From positions 22,970-86,969 of the forward strand of contig JAADFL010000167.1 in the NCBI GenBank assembly GCA_013152945.1: a stretch of DNA of 64,000 nt, in the 5' to 3' direction. Under the pieces are notes generated by a model. It searched no databases. It saw only the letters and a program-made list of their open reading frames with translations, and was not told the origin of the DNA. How positions within the stretch are numbered: position 1 is the stretch's first letter; every line of letters starts with the position of its first letter. The position numbers and the translations under genes were made by a program. The stretch is from Deltaproteobacteria bacterium (GTDB taxonomy: Bacteria > Myxococcota_A > JAADFL01). Below are positions 1 to 9,121 of the stretch, piece after piece.

Positions 1-1
1 T

Positions 2-1243
2 CAAACCAACACAATCATTTTCAGGCAACAGGCCTTGGTTACTTGCCGTAACAAACAGTACCTGGCCTATTACGACCGTAACCAAAAGGTTGTAATCGGG
101 GTCAGGAAACATGGGGAATCCGCTTTTCACATTGTCAGGACAAACCTCGAAGGCGATGCCGGCGATGCGCACAAGACCATATGCATGGGCGCATCACCGG
201 ATGGTATGCTTCATCTTGCCTTCGGCCTGCACGATCAGCCTTTGCTCTATTACAGGACTCTCAAGCCGGGAGACCCTGCCTCATTTGCCCCGTCAATGCC
301 TCTCATGAAAGTTCGCTCTTCCAGCGCGACATACCCGACCTTTTCAAATAATCAAGACAACCAGCTTTTCTTCCTGTGGAGAGAGGGAACGAGCGGGGCG
401 GGAGACATCTGCCTCAGCCGTTACGATGAAAAAACTGAAACATGGCGGCTGTTGCACTCCCCCCTAATCTCCGGGGGTCACGACTATTCTCCGTACTTCT
501 GGTATCCCGGACACGGCATCGATGGAAGCTTTCACCTGGCATGGTGCTGGCGCCGCACGCCTGATGCCGGCACAAACTCGATGATTTGCCATGCCGTGAG
601 CCGTGATGGCGGCAAAAACTGGTTCACCGTATCCGGACGCCGGCTGGCTCCACCCATCACCAGGACCGGCTGCGAGGTTGCAGACGCGGTGCCGGAGGGT
701 GAAAATTTAATGAATCAGGGACCTGTTGCAGTGGATCCTTTCGGAAATCCACATATAATGTACTATCGCAACGATCCGGATCGATTCATTCGATATGTCC
801 ATCTGTGGAACGACGCCGTGGCCTGGCGTTCCACCTTGTTGAATTACGTAAAAGCTGACTTTACACTGGCAGGCAGAGGTACCCTCGAAACACCAATCAG
901 CCGCCCGAACCTGGTTGCAGCGCGGGACATGACCCTGTACGCATTGTTCAGGGACAGCCGTGGAGGAGGCCGGATACGGATAGCCCGGGCCACCCCTCCG
1001 GATTACCTGGATTGGCAGGCACGCACCTTGCTCCCGGACAGAGTCGGTCAATGGGAACCTTGCGTGGATCTTGCTCTGTGGAACAAGAATAACATCATTT
1101 CTTTACTGGTCCAACTGGTAAGCCAGGGAAGCCATGAAACATCCACGTTTACAGACCCCACCCCCATCACTGTTGTGGATTTCGATCCAAAGCAGTGGTG
1201 GTCACGAACTTCGAACCAAGCCATTGACGAGGATATACACTGA
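2..1243 (+). CDS. BNR-4 repeat (sialidase-fold) protein, 5' truncated by window edge
   Basis: The reading frame is open to the left edge, so about 413 C-terminal residues are visible and the true start lies outside. The sequence has the repeated Asp/Gly-rich blade pattern of BNR_4 family beta-propellers, for example SPDGMLHLAFG near the start and SRDGGKNWF in the middle. Family members are carbohydrate-active or carbohydrate-binding propellers, often found beside polysaccharide genes; a catalytic role cannot be shown here. The stop overlaps the next start as TGATG, so it is translationally coupled to the giant glycosyltransferase and belongs to the same glycan operon. A TTG at 35 could be read as a start, but in-frame upstream codons already look like family sequence (NTIIFRQQALV), which argues for truncation. 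Confidence 0.7.
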   Translation, partial: QTNTIIFRQQALVTCRNKQYLAYYDRNQKVVIGVRKHGESAFHIVRTNLEGDAGDAHKTICMGASPDGMLHLAFGLHDQPLLYYRTLKPGDPASFAPSMPLMKVRSSSATYPTFSNNQDNQLFFLWREGTSGAGDICLSRYDEKTETWRLLHSPLISGGHDYSPYFWYPGHGIDGSFHLAWCWRRTPDAGTNSMICHAVSRDGGKNWFTVSGRRLAPPITRTGCEVADAVPEGENLMNQGPVAVDPFGNPHIMYYRNDPDRFIRYVHLWNDAVAWRSTLLNYVKADFTLAGRGTLETPISRPNLVAARDMTLYALFRDSRGGGRIRIARATPPDYLDWQARTLLPDRVGQWEPCVDLALWNKNNIISLLVQLVSQGSHETSTFTDPTPITVVDFDPKQWWSRTSNQAIDEDIH

Positions 1244-4200
1244 TGCAAAATTCATATGATCCACAAGACATTGCCTCGGCGGTCCTCTACTACCTGCGGC
1301 CGCTTATACAGGGAAAGAGGATTCTCATATTGGAGGTGGACAATCCCGCCCCCCGGGTGCCTATCATCTGCGATGAGGCAAAGCAAATCCACCTGGCTTA
1401 CCTGGGGGAAGTAGATATAAACGCACTGGAGTCCAGCGCTGATATCGAGAATCTCGTAATCCATGAGAAACCATTTACCGAAATCGACCCTGCAGATTAC
1501 AGGCCCTTGGAATTGATATATGCGCCCGACTTGCTAACGCATGCCTTTGACCTTCCCTCGATTCTCGCCCACATTCAAAAGGTCCTCGGCCCATCCGGTA
1601 TACTGGTGACACGCTGTCCCGAACCCTCGACTGAATATCAAGATGGATCGCCGCCTGTCAGGGAATTGTTTCCCCAAAATGCAGTAACATGGCTTAAAGA
1701 ACGGTTCGAGCACGTGAACAGCATTACCGAGCAGATTGCCCTGGCCGCAGCATTCGGCATGGACCAAGGAAACGGGGACATCCCTGTATACTCCAAGCCT
1801 GGATCATTCAGAGGACCCGGGGGGGCTCTTTTATTTGCATCGGCCGGAAAACTGCCGGAACTCGATCACGCCCTTGTCTTGACATCACCGGAACAGGCCA
1901 GGGTCTTGTTTCATAAACTGAAGCTTTACAGCCAAAGGCTCGATGGCTGCATACGCGAGATTCGCAACCTGCATCTCAAACTGTCGCGCTTTGAAAAAGA
2001 TACTCAAGAGGCCCTGAGACAATACGCGGACGCCAATGCTGAAAAAAACACCCTGGCCGGGCAACTTGACAATATCGGCAAAGAACTCCTGGAGCTTCGA
2101 GACCTGGAAAGAAAAGAGCGAGCCGAGCTTGCAAGGCTGGAACAGGCATGGAAAGAAAGCCGGGAGGAATCGGAATCCCTCAGGACGCAAAACCAGGAAT
2201 TACATGTTCGAATCAAGGACATGAAAAATTCGATAACTGCAGCAAACATTGCAAGCGGACGACTCGCAGCCTCCCTTGCAGAGCATGGATTCAAACTCGA
2301 AGACGGCAAGTTGGTGCCCGGCCCGGAAAAATTGAAAGCAAAACAGGAAAATCAAAAAAGGCTGGAGTTCCTGGAGCACAATCTCCGTGTCATGACCGAG
2401 CAATTCGCAGGCTTGTACAAGCTGACCGAACAACTAAGGGATCAACTCTCGGAAAGGATTGCATATGACAGATTGGAGATTGAAAAGAGGATAGATGAAG
2501 CCAAGCAAGCAGCAAAAAGGCAAGCCGAACAAGAGTTCAATCAAAAATTGAAAAAAATAATAATTACTACAACAAAACCAGGAAACGGCACTTCAAGCCG
2601 ATTGAAAACACCTGCTGAAAAAAATTCTTTTGTTGAAAATCAGCAACGCCTCGACCATTTGCTCGGAAAGTTCAACGAATTATCCAAATTGGTCGAAGCA
2701 AGTCTGTTCTACGTGTCGGAAATAGAAAAATCCAAGCGCTGGCAGGTAGGCAACGTGCTCGGAAAGACCTATCGTACAATTTCGGGCAAGGGAGAAATCC
2801 CAACAGGTATCCAGAAGATCCGGGAAACATTGAAAAATACTGTTTCAGTTCTCGAATCGGCGCAAAAGCTACTGGAAAAAAACCGTCTTTCGTTACCTGC
2901 AATTGATAATACAGCAGCCCCAGAACAAGGGCCCCGGCCTGCAAAGACCGTGGACAGACCGGAATCGATAGACATAGTAATTTGCGTCCACAACGCCCTC
3001 GACGATGTCAAGGCCTGCCTGGACTCTGTGACAAGGCATACCTACAACCTGAAGCGCCTGATAATAGTCAATGATGGTTCCTCGAAAGAGACAAGCATGT
3101 TTCTACGCAAATGGTGTGCGGACCATCCCTCTTCGTATCTAATAGAGACAAAGGTCGCCGAAGGTTATACAAAGGCTGCGAATAAAGGCCTTCGTGCATC
3201 CAGGGCCGACCTGGTGGTGCTGCTCAATAGTGATACAATCGTTCCCGACGGCTGGCTGGACAGACTTGTCGACTGTGCCGCTTCCGATACCAAGATTGGC
3301 ATAGTCGGGCCGCTCTCAAATGCCGCCAGTTACCAATCGGTTCCCGATATCTACGACGGTAAAGGAGATTGGTCCATCAACCCGCTCCCGGACGGCTATA
3401 CGGTAAACGATATTGCGGCCATTGTTGCACACGTGTCCGAACGGAATTTCACGCGTGTCGAATTCGTAAACGGATTCTGCCTTGCGATCAAGCGCTCTGT
3501 CATAGATGCCATCGGATTCCTGGACGAAAAGAGCTTTCCCAAGGGATTCGGAGAAGAAAACGACTACTGCTTGCGCGCCCGGAACGCCGGCTTCGACTTG
3601 GCTGTTGCGGACCACTGTTATGTTTATCACGCCAAGTCCAAGAGTTACAGCCACGAACGCCGGAAAAAGCTTTCTGCGGCGGCCAATAAGGCAATCAGGC
3701 AGAAACACGGCGAGGCGCGTATGCAAGCCGATATAGAAGTACTGGAACAGAACCCGGTTCTGCGCAGTATGCGTAAACGGGTCAAATCCAGGCTGGCCCA
3801 GAAACGGCCGGTCCCGGCACATGATGAACAAATTTTTCCAAAAGTGCTCTTCCTGCTTCCATACTTCGGCATAGGAGGCGGGGTTCATTCCATTGTCCAA
3901 GAAGCACAGGGCATGCGCAACCTGGGAACGGAATCAGCCGTTGCAGTGCCAACAGGTGTTCGGGACAACTATATCGAGGCATACCCTGAATTCGACCGGA
4001 GCCTGTTCCTGCCTTTTATGAACGAGACCGAACTCACGGAATCAGCCGGCGGTTATGACGTCGTGGTGGCCACACATTTCAAGACAGTGGATCTGCTCAA
4101 GCGTGTACACGCGGCCAAATCGAACCTGGTCCCGGCATACTATGTTCAGGATTACGAGCCATGGTTCGTGGAACCAGGCACAAAGGTGGAGCAGGAGGCC

Positions 4201-7200
4201 CTTGACTCGTATACTGCAATCCCCGGCATGGTCCTCTTTGCCAAGTCCGACTGGCTGTGTGAACTAATCGGGAGAAAACAAGGAGTAAAAGTTCACAAAG
4301 TGCTGCCCAGCCTGGACAGGAATATATTCCATACCTTGAAAGCCGCCCGGCAAGATGAGGTAACTCCACTTGTGATCACTGCGATGGTCAGGCCGGCCAC
4401 TCCACGCAGGGCTCCGCGGGAAACCATGGAGGTCCTGGCCGAAATCAAGCGAAAGTACAAGAACAGCGTTGACATCCGAATCTTTGGCTGCAACCCCGAA
4501 GATCCGCAATATCGTTCCCTTCCGATCGGCTTCCCGCATGAAAATATCGGAATCCTCAACCGCCGCGAGGTAGCCGACTTACTGCGTGCCTCTGACATAT
4601 TCCTTGATTTATCCACATACCAGGCATTCGGCCTGACCGGTATCGAGGCCATGGCCTGCGGCTGTGCAACCGTACTGCCGGCAAAGGGAGGGGTCCACGA
4701 ATATGCAGAGCACCGCAGGAATGCACTCATTGTGGATACAGGCAACCGGCGACTCGTGCTCGATTCCGTGTTCGAGCTTATCCGGGATTCTTCCTTCAGG
4801 AATAATATAAGAAAAGAGGCGATTCGGACAGCAGGCAACTTTTCACTGAATGAAGCCGCCGGATCCCAACTGAAGGTCCTTGGCAACAACTTGCGTTCGT
4901 ACAAAGCAAGCCGGCATTTCAAGCCGATTGAAATACAAAGTAAAAAGACACCTGGCCCTGACCCCGTACATGAGAACAGGCCTGAATCCGGCGAAAATGT
5001 CATTGCCCTTAAAAAAGCGCTGCAGGATTACGAAAAAGTAATTGATAGCATCGGCTTCTATGTATCCGAAGTCGAAAAATCCATGCGATGGAAAGTCGGC
5101 AATGCCATCGGCGGTGCGTATCGCAGCATCACCGCCAAGGGGCCTTTGCCTTCGGGTATGGAAAAGTTGAAGGAAGTGCTCAACGAGTTCGATGGCAAAC
5201 GCAGGGCACACGAGAAGGCAATCAATCGTTCGATAAGTTCCATTGCCGCGTCACCCGGGCCGAAACAGCCTGTTGAAACAAGAGAATATGCCGGATTTGC
5301 AGACCGTGTTCTCTGTTCCCTTTCCAACCTCGGGAAAATAGATGTCATAGTTCCGGTCTATAATGCAACAGCAGATGTCAAAAAGTGCATCCAAAGCCTG
5401 TTGGCCAATACACGTTTCCCCCATCGCATACTCCTGATCGACGACAAGAGCACAGATCCCGGTATCAGGAAAATGCTGTTCCGTTACCGTACCGACAAGC
5501 GAATCAAGATTATGTTTAACAGGCAAAACCTGGGCTTTGTTGCAACCGTCAATCGCGGCCTGTCCGGTTCACGCAATGACGTGGTTGTGCTCAACAGCGA
5601 TACCATAGTCACTCCACACTGGCTTCGAAACCTGGCTGCCTGCGCATATTCGAAGCCAAGGATTGGTACAGTGACGGCAATTACAAATGCCGGCGGTGTT
5701 TTCTCTGTTCCAAGGTTCCAAGAGAACAACCCTGCTCCAGAAGGTCTTTCTCTGGATGGCATGGCCAGACTGGTGCAAAGATACTCGCCGAGATTGTTCA
5801 CCCCCGTGCCTACGGCCGGCGGCTTCTGCATGTACATCAAGCGTGCCATGCTGGATGACGTGGGACTCCTGGATGAAAAGGCGTTTATTAAAGGCTATGG
5901 AGAAGAAAATGACCTGTGCATGCGTGGAACGGATCGCGGCTGGATTCACGTGGTCGATGATTCAACCTATATCTACCACGAGAGAACAGCCTCGTTCGGA
6001 GCCGGGAAAGAAAAGCTGGTCGAACACAACCGTAAAATACTGGAAAAGAAGCATCCCCACTATCCGTTACTGGTCAAGGAATTCGTCACCGGCAATCCAT
6101 TGCGGCCGGTCCAGGAAATTGTCCGGGATATCCTGCAGATGGTCGGACAGGGAGACCGGGGATTAGTTGAACGAGCCGAAAAGCCCGCAGTACTCTATAC
6201 GATCCACGAAAGCGCCGAGGGCGGGACAACCCGCACGGCCATGGATCTTGCGTCTGAAATCAGCAAAAAAATGCATTGCCTGGTGCTTGCGTCGAACCGG
6301 CGGCGGCTGACTCTTTACGAGTATCAAGGTCAAAGGATGGTCGAAATCGAACGTCATGCGCTCGATCAGCCGACCCGGGTTTTCGAGTTTTATTCAGCTT
6401 CATACAGGGATGTTGTATTCGACATCCTCCAACGCTACAGTATCGACCTCGTGCATGTGCGCCACTTGCTGGCTCACACCATGGACCTGCCAAAAATGGC
6501 GAGAATACTTGGGATACCGGTAGTAATGTCCTTTCATGATTATTATTATATTTGTCCGACCATTCACCTTATCGACGATAAATATCACTTCTGTGGAGGC
6601 CGTTGCACACGAACCAAGGGACAGTGCCAGTATCCCAAGACATGGTTCAGGGAGATGCCCCGGTTGAAAAATGCCTTTCTGCCGATTTGGCGCAAGGCAG
6701 TGGACGAAATGCTGGACAATTGCGATGCCTTTGTTACCACTACGAAATATACAAGGGATCTTTACCGGCAGATCTATCCGAAGTTGAAAAAACGGGATTT
6801 CCGCATAATCGAACATGGCCGTGACCTCTCGGCCTATTATCCGGTTGCACGAGAACCTGCAAGAAAAGGCCCTGTTCGCATCGTAAGCGTAGGAGCACTG
6901 GGAACGGTAAAGGGGTGTCGATTCATCAAGGAACTGATGGACCTGGACAAGGAGCAAAAATTCGAGTGGCATTTCTGGGGGCAGGTTTCCGACCCTCTGC
7001 CTTACAAGGGCATTTACCATGGGTCGTACGAACGCGATCGGCTGGCGGATATCCTTGCCGTGGAACATCCGTCTTTCGGCGCTGTTTTTTCGCTCGCAGA
7101 AACCTATTGCCACACCCTGACCGAACTCTGGGCCTGTGGTTTACCAATCTTCGTAAGTGACCATGGCGCGTTGAAAGAGCGTATGCTCAGTCACAAGGGT

Positions 7201-7380
7201 GGTTGGTTGATAGACACAAGCAATCCTGAAAAGGCATATCAGCAAATGGCCGACGTAATCTCGGATCGAAAGGCATGGGCCCGCGAAGCTGAAAACGCGC
7301 GTACACTCGACTTCCCGGCTATCGAGGAAATGGGAGATGCTTACCTCGGGCTGTATGGCTCTCTGCTGAATTCGACATAG
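1243..7380 (+). CDS. Giant multidomain glycosyltransferase (MTase-like / coiled coil / GT2-GT4-GT2-GT4), 2045 aa
   Basis: Residues about 1-180 resemble a degenerate class I methyltransferase (a methyltransferase-like fold without a clear glycine loop). Residues about 215-560 are strongly coiled coil. A GT2 domain follows at about 572-800 (IVICVHNA, LLNSDTIVP, GEENDYCLRA), a GT4 domain at about 866-1215 (FGIGGGVHSIV, FGLTGIEAMACG), a second GT2 at about 1362-1600 (VIVPVYNA, VLNSDTIVT, GEENDLCMRG) and a second GT4-like domain at about 1645-2045 (EGGTTRTAMDLA, ETYCHTLTELWACG). A linker motif of the type FYVSE-EKS-RW-VGN is present twice, at about residues 489 and 1272, each just before a GT2 unit, so the protein probably grew by internal duplication of a linker-GT2-GT4 block. 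It likely builds a repeating cell-surface polysaccharide in the cytoplasm for the exporter encoded next. Donor sugars cannot be predicted. Confidence 0.85.
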   Translation: MQNSYDPQDIASAVLYYLRPLIQGKRILILEVDNPAPRVPIICDEAKQIHLAYLGEVDINALESSADIENLVIHEKPFTEIDPADYRPLELIYAPDLLTHAFDLPSILAHIQKVLGPSGILVTRCPEPSTEYQDGSPPVRELFPQNAVTWLKERFEHVNSITEQIALAAAFGMDQGNGDIPVYSKPGSFRGPGGALLFASAGKLPELDHALVLTSPEQARVLFHKLKLYSQRLDGCIREIRNLHLKLSRFEKDTQEALRQYADANAEKNTLAGQLDNIGKELLELRDLERKERAELARLEQAWKESREESESLRTQNQELHVRIKDMKNSITAANIASGRLAASLAEHGFKLEDGKLVPGPEKLKAKQENQKRLEFLEHNLRVMTEQFAGLYKLTEQLRDQLSERIAYDRLEIEKRIDEAKQAAKRQAEQEFNQKLKKIIITTTKPGNGTSSRLKTPAEKNSFVENQQRLDHLLGKFNELSKLVEASLFYVSEIEKSKRWQVGNVLGKTYRTISGKGEIPTGIQKIRETLKNTVSVLESAQKLLEKNRLSLPAIDNTAAPEQGPRPAKTVDRPESIDIVICVHNALDDVKACLDSVTRHTYNLKRLIIVNDGSSKETSMFLRKWCADHPSSYLIETKVAEGYTKAANKGLRASRADLVVLLNSDTIVPDGWLDRLVDCAASDTKIGIVGPLSNAASYQSVPDIYDGKGDWSINPLPDGYTVNDIAAIVAHVSERNFTRVEFVNGFCLAIKRSVIDAIGFLDEKSFPKGFGEENDYCLRARNAGFDLAVADHCYVYHAKSKSYSHERRKKLSAAANKAIRQKHGEARMQADIEVLEQNPVLRSMRKRVKSRLAQKRPVPAHDEQIFPKVLFLLPYFGIGGGVHSIVQEAQGMRNLGTESAVAVPTGVRDNYIEAYPEFDRSLFLPFMNETELTESAGGYDVVVATHFKTVDLLKRVHAAKSNLVPAYYVQDYEPWFVEPGTKVEQEALDSYTAIPGMVLFAKSDWLCELIGRKQGVKVHKVLPSLDRNIFHTLKAARQDEVTPLVITAMVRPATPRRAPRETMEVLAEIKRKYKNSVDIRIFGCNPEDPQYRSLPIGFPHENIGILNRREVADLLRASDIFLDLSTYQAFGLTGIEAMACGCATVLPAKGGVHEYAEHRRNALIVDTGNRRLVLDSVFELIRDSSFRNNIRKEAIRTAGNFSLNEAAGSQLKVLGNNLRSYKASRHFKPIEIQSKKTPGPDPVHENRPESGENVIALKKALQDYEKVIDSIGFYVSEVEKSMRWKVGNAIGGAYRSITAKGPLPSGMEKLKEVLNEFDGKRRAHEKAINRSISSIAASPGPKQPVETREYAGFADRVLCSLSNLGKIDVIVPVYNATADVKKCIQSLLANTRFPHRILLIDDKSTDPGIRKMLFRYRTDKRIKIMFNRQNLGFVATVNRGLSGSRNDVVVLNSDTIVTPHWLRNLAACAYSKPRIGTVTAITNAGGVFSVPRFQENNPAPEGLSLDGMARLVQRYSPRLFTPVPTAGGFCMYIKRAMLDDVGLLDEKAFIKGYGEENDLCMRGTDRGWIHVVDDSTYIYHERTASFGAGKEKLVEHNRKILEKKHPHYPLLVKEFVTGNPLRPVQEIVRDILQMVGQGDRGLVERAEKPAVLYTIHESAEGGTTRTAMDLASEISKKMHCLVLASNRRRLTLYEYQGQRMVEIERHALDQPTRVFEFYSASYRDVVFDILQRYSIDLVHVRHLLAHTMDLPKMARILGIPVVMSFHDYYYICPTIHLIDDKYHFCGGRCTRTKGQCQYPKTWFREMPRLKNAFLPIWRKAVDEMLDNCDAFVTTTKYTRDLYRQIYPKLKKRDFRIIEHGRDLSAYYPVAREPARKGPVRIVSVGALGTVKGCRFIKELMDLDKEQKFEWHFWGQVSDPLPYKGIYHGSYERDRLADILAVEHPSFGAVFSLAETYCHTLTELWACGLPIFVSDHGALKERMLSHKGGWLIDTSNPEKAYQQMADVISDRKAWAREAENARTLDFPAIEEMGDAYLGLYGSLLNST

Positions 7381-7411
7381 CGGGCGAACGGCAATGGCCG
7401 CCGATCGCCCG
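7381..7411 (+). promoter_or_regulatory. Intercistronic hairpin after the giant GT gene
   Basis: Directly after the stop codon the arms CGGGCGA (7381-7387) and TCGCCCG (7405-7411) pair perfectly, and an inner pair CGGC (7389-7392) with GCCG (7397-7400) extends the stem. No T tract follows, so it is not a standard intrinsic terminator. It may be an RNA-stabilising or attenuating element between the glycosyltransferase and exporter genes. Confidence 0.5.
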
Positions 7412-7486
7412 GCTTCCTTGCGACTCCAAGCAAGGCCGTGGTATAAGTCTGTCGGAAACGGCAATTGTCTTTTGGAGGCTGTCTCA

Positions 7487-8341
7487 ATGGCGCCGTTAAG
7501 GTCTTCATATCTGAAGCTATTGAAGAACAGCGCAATGTTGCTGGCTTGGCTCTGCATGGTGATGATATGGAAGTTAAGGGAGGTGTACCAATATCGTGAA
7601 GTTATTTGGAACTTCGTGACCCAGGACCTGCGTGTTCGTTACCAGCGCTCGATACTCGGCATGCTTTGGACCCTGATCAAACCCGCCTTGATGCTGCTCA
7701 TCCTCACCCTTGTTTTCGGCCTGTTGTTCCGCCGTAATTTCCAGCACTTCGTGGTTTACTTGGGTTCCGGGCTCCTGGCCTGGCTGTTTTTCGCCGATGC
7801 CGCGAACAGCGGGTCAGGCGCAATTATTCATCGCGGCAGCACGTACCTGACTCGGGTGTACCTGCCCAAGGCGGTATTTCCCTTTGTCACTACTGCCGCA
7901 GCCCTTGTAAACTTCTTTTTCTCCCTGGTTGCCTTGATCATCCTGATGATCTTTCTACGCCACAATTTCACGATTTGGCTAATCGTCCTGCCCCTGGCAA
8001 TCACATGCCTTGCACTGTTCGGAATGGGGGTTTCACTCTGGCTTGCTTGCTTAACCGTATATCTCCGTGATCTCGAACACTTGACTGATGTGCTCCTGCG
8101 GGCCTGGTTTTACCTGACACCAATCATCTATCCGATAGACATGATCCCGGAAAAACACCGTTATCTGTTCTATTTCAACCCGATGTTCCATATTTTGCAC
8201 CTGTTCCAAACAAGCCTGTACTATGGGCGTCCGCCTGATACAATGTGCCTGATTGCAGCGCCCTTGATTTCAGCATTTGTGTTTCTCACAGGCGCGGCTG
8301 TCTTTTTCTGGCGCGAGCGCGAATTCGTGTTCCTGGTGTAA
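7487..8341 (+). CDS. ABC-2 type polysaccharide exporter permease (Wzm-like), 284 aa
   Basis: This is an integral membrane permease of the ABC-2 family with about six hydrophobic segments. It has the usual N-terminal block for O-antigen/teichoic-type exporters (REVIWNFVTQDLRVRYQRS) followed by LGMLWTLIKP, and a late SLYYGRPP segment. The start at 7487 is chosen because GGAGG lies at 7474-7478, eight bases upstream; a longer frame from 7394 has no such site and adds residues foreign to the family. Its ATPase follows after six bases. Together they would export the glycan made by the neighbouring glycosyltransferases across the inner membrane. Confidence 0.88.
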   Translation: MAPLRSSYLKLLKNSAMLLAWLCMVMIWKLREVYQYREVIWNFVTQDLRVRYQRSILGMLWTLIKPALMLLILTLVFGLLFRRNFQHFVVYLGSGLLAWLFFADAANSGSGAIIHRGSTYLTRVYLPKAVFPFVTTAAALVNFFFSLVALIILMIFLRHNFTIWLIVLPLAITCLALFGMGVSLWLACLTVYLRDLEHLTDVLLRAWFYLTPIIYPIDMIPEKHRYLFYFNPMFHILHLFQTSLYYGRPPDTMCLIAAPLISAFVFLTGAAVFFWREREFVFLV

Positions 8342-8347
8342 CCGGAC

Positions 8348-9121
8348 ATGGAGCAACGCTTAAAAAGTCATGTGATAGAAGTACAACACCTGGCAGTGGA
8401 GTTCCAGCTTGGGCGGCGCCATGGGACACTGTTGAAGCAGAAACTCGGCAATCTGTTCAGTCAAAAGGTAAAGCCTCCCAAGGTCGAACATATAAGGGCT
8501 CTTTCCAATGTCAGCTTCAAACTTTCCGAAGGCCGGGCACTGGGTGTGATCGGAGCCAACGGTGCGGGAAAGTCCACCTTGCTAAAGACCCTGGCCGGAA
8601 TAATTCCACCCAAATCAGGCAATGTGTTCGTGCGTGGAAAAGTTGTACCCCTTATCAACCTGGGGGCCGGCTTCAACCCGGAACTAACCGGGCGCGAGAA
8701 CATCTTTCTCGCCGGCGCAATCCACAGGATCCCAAAGAAAGTGATGGAAACCAAGGTGCGCGAAATAGTAAGGTTTTCCGAGATTGAGCGCTTTATCGAC
8801 ACACCGGTGAAATATTATTCCAGCGGTATGATGGTCAGGCTCGGTTTTGCCATCGCCACTGACATCGATCCGGATATTCTCCTCGTAGACGAAATCTTTG
8901 CAGCCGGGGATGCCTTTTTCCGGCGAAAATGCGAAACAAGGATGCGCAAACTCGTTGGAAAGGCAAGGGCCATGGTAATGGTTTCCCATTCCATGCCGTT
9001 GATTCAAGACCTGTGCCACGAGGTCCTGGTGCTTCACAGGGGCAAGGTCGTTTATCACGGTAAACCCAGGAATGCCGTCCAATATTACCTGGAGAACTGC
9101 GGGGATTCGGGTAAACTATGA
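8348..9121 (+). CDS. ABC exporter ATPase (Wzt-like, short form), 257 aa
   Basis: The protein has a Walker A loop (GANGAGKST, about residue 75), the exporter-type GAGFNPELTGREN segment, an ABC signature (YSSGMMVRLGFA) and a Walker B (ILLVDEIFAAGD). It ends shortly after the nucleotide-binding domain and lacks the C-terminal glycan-binding domain of long Wzt proteins, so export should not depend on recognition of a modified chain end by this subunit. The stop overlaps the next start (ATGA). It pairs with the permease immediately upstream. Confidence 0.9.
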   Translation: MEQRLKSHVIEVQHLAVEFQLGRRHGTLLKQKLGNLFSQKVKPPKVEHIRALSNVSFKLSEGRALGVIGANGAGKSTLLKTLAGIIPPKSGNVFVRGKVVPLINLGAGFNPELTGRENIFLAGAIHRIPKKVMETKVREIVRFSEIERFIDTPVKYYSSGMMVRLGFAIATDIDPDILLVDEIFAAGDAFFRRKCETRMRKLVGKARAMVMVSHSMPLIQDLCHEVLVLHRGKVVYHGKPRNAVQYYLENCGDSGKL

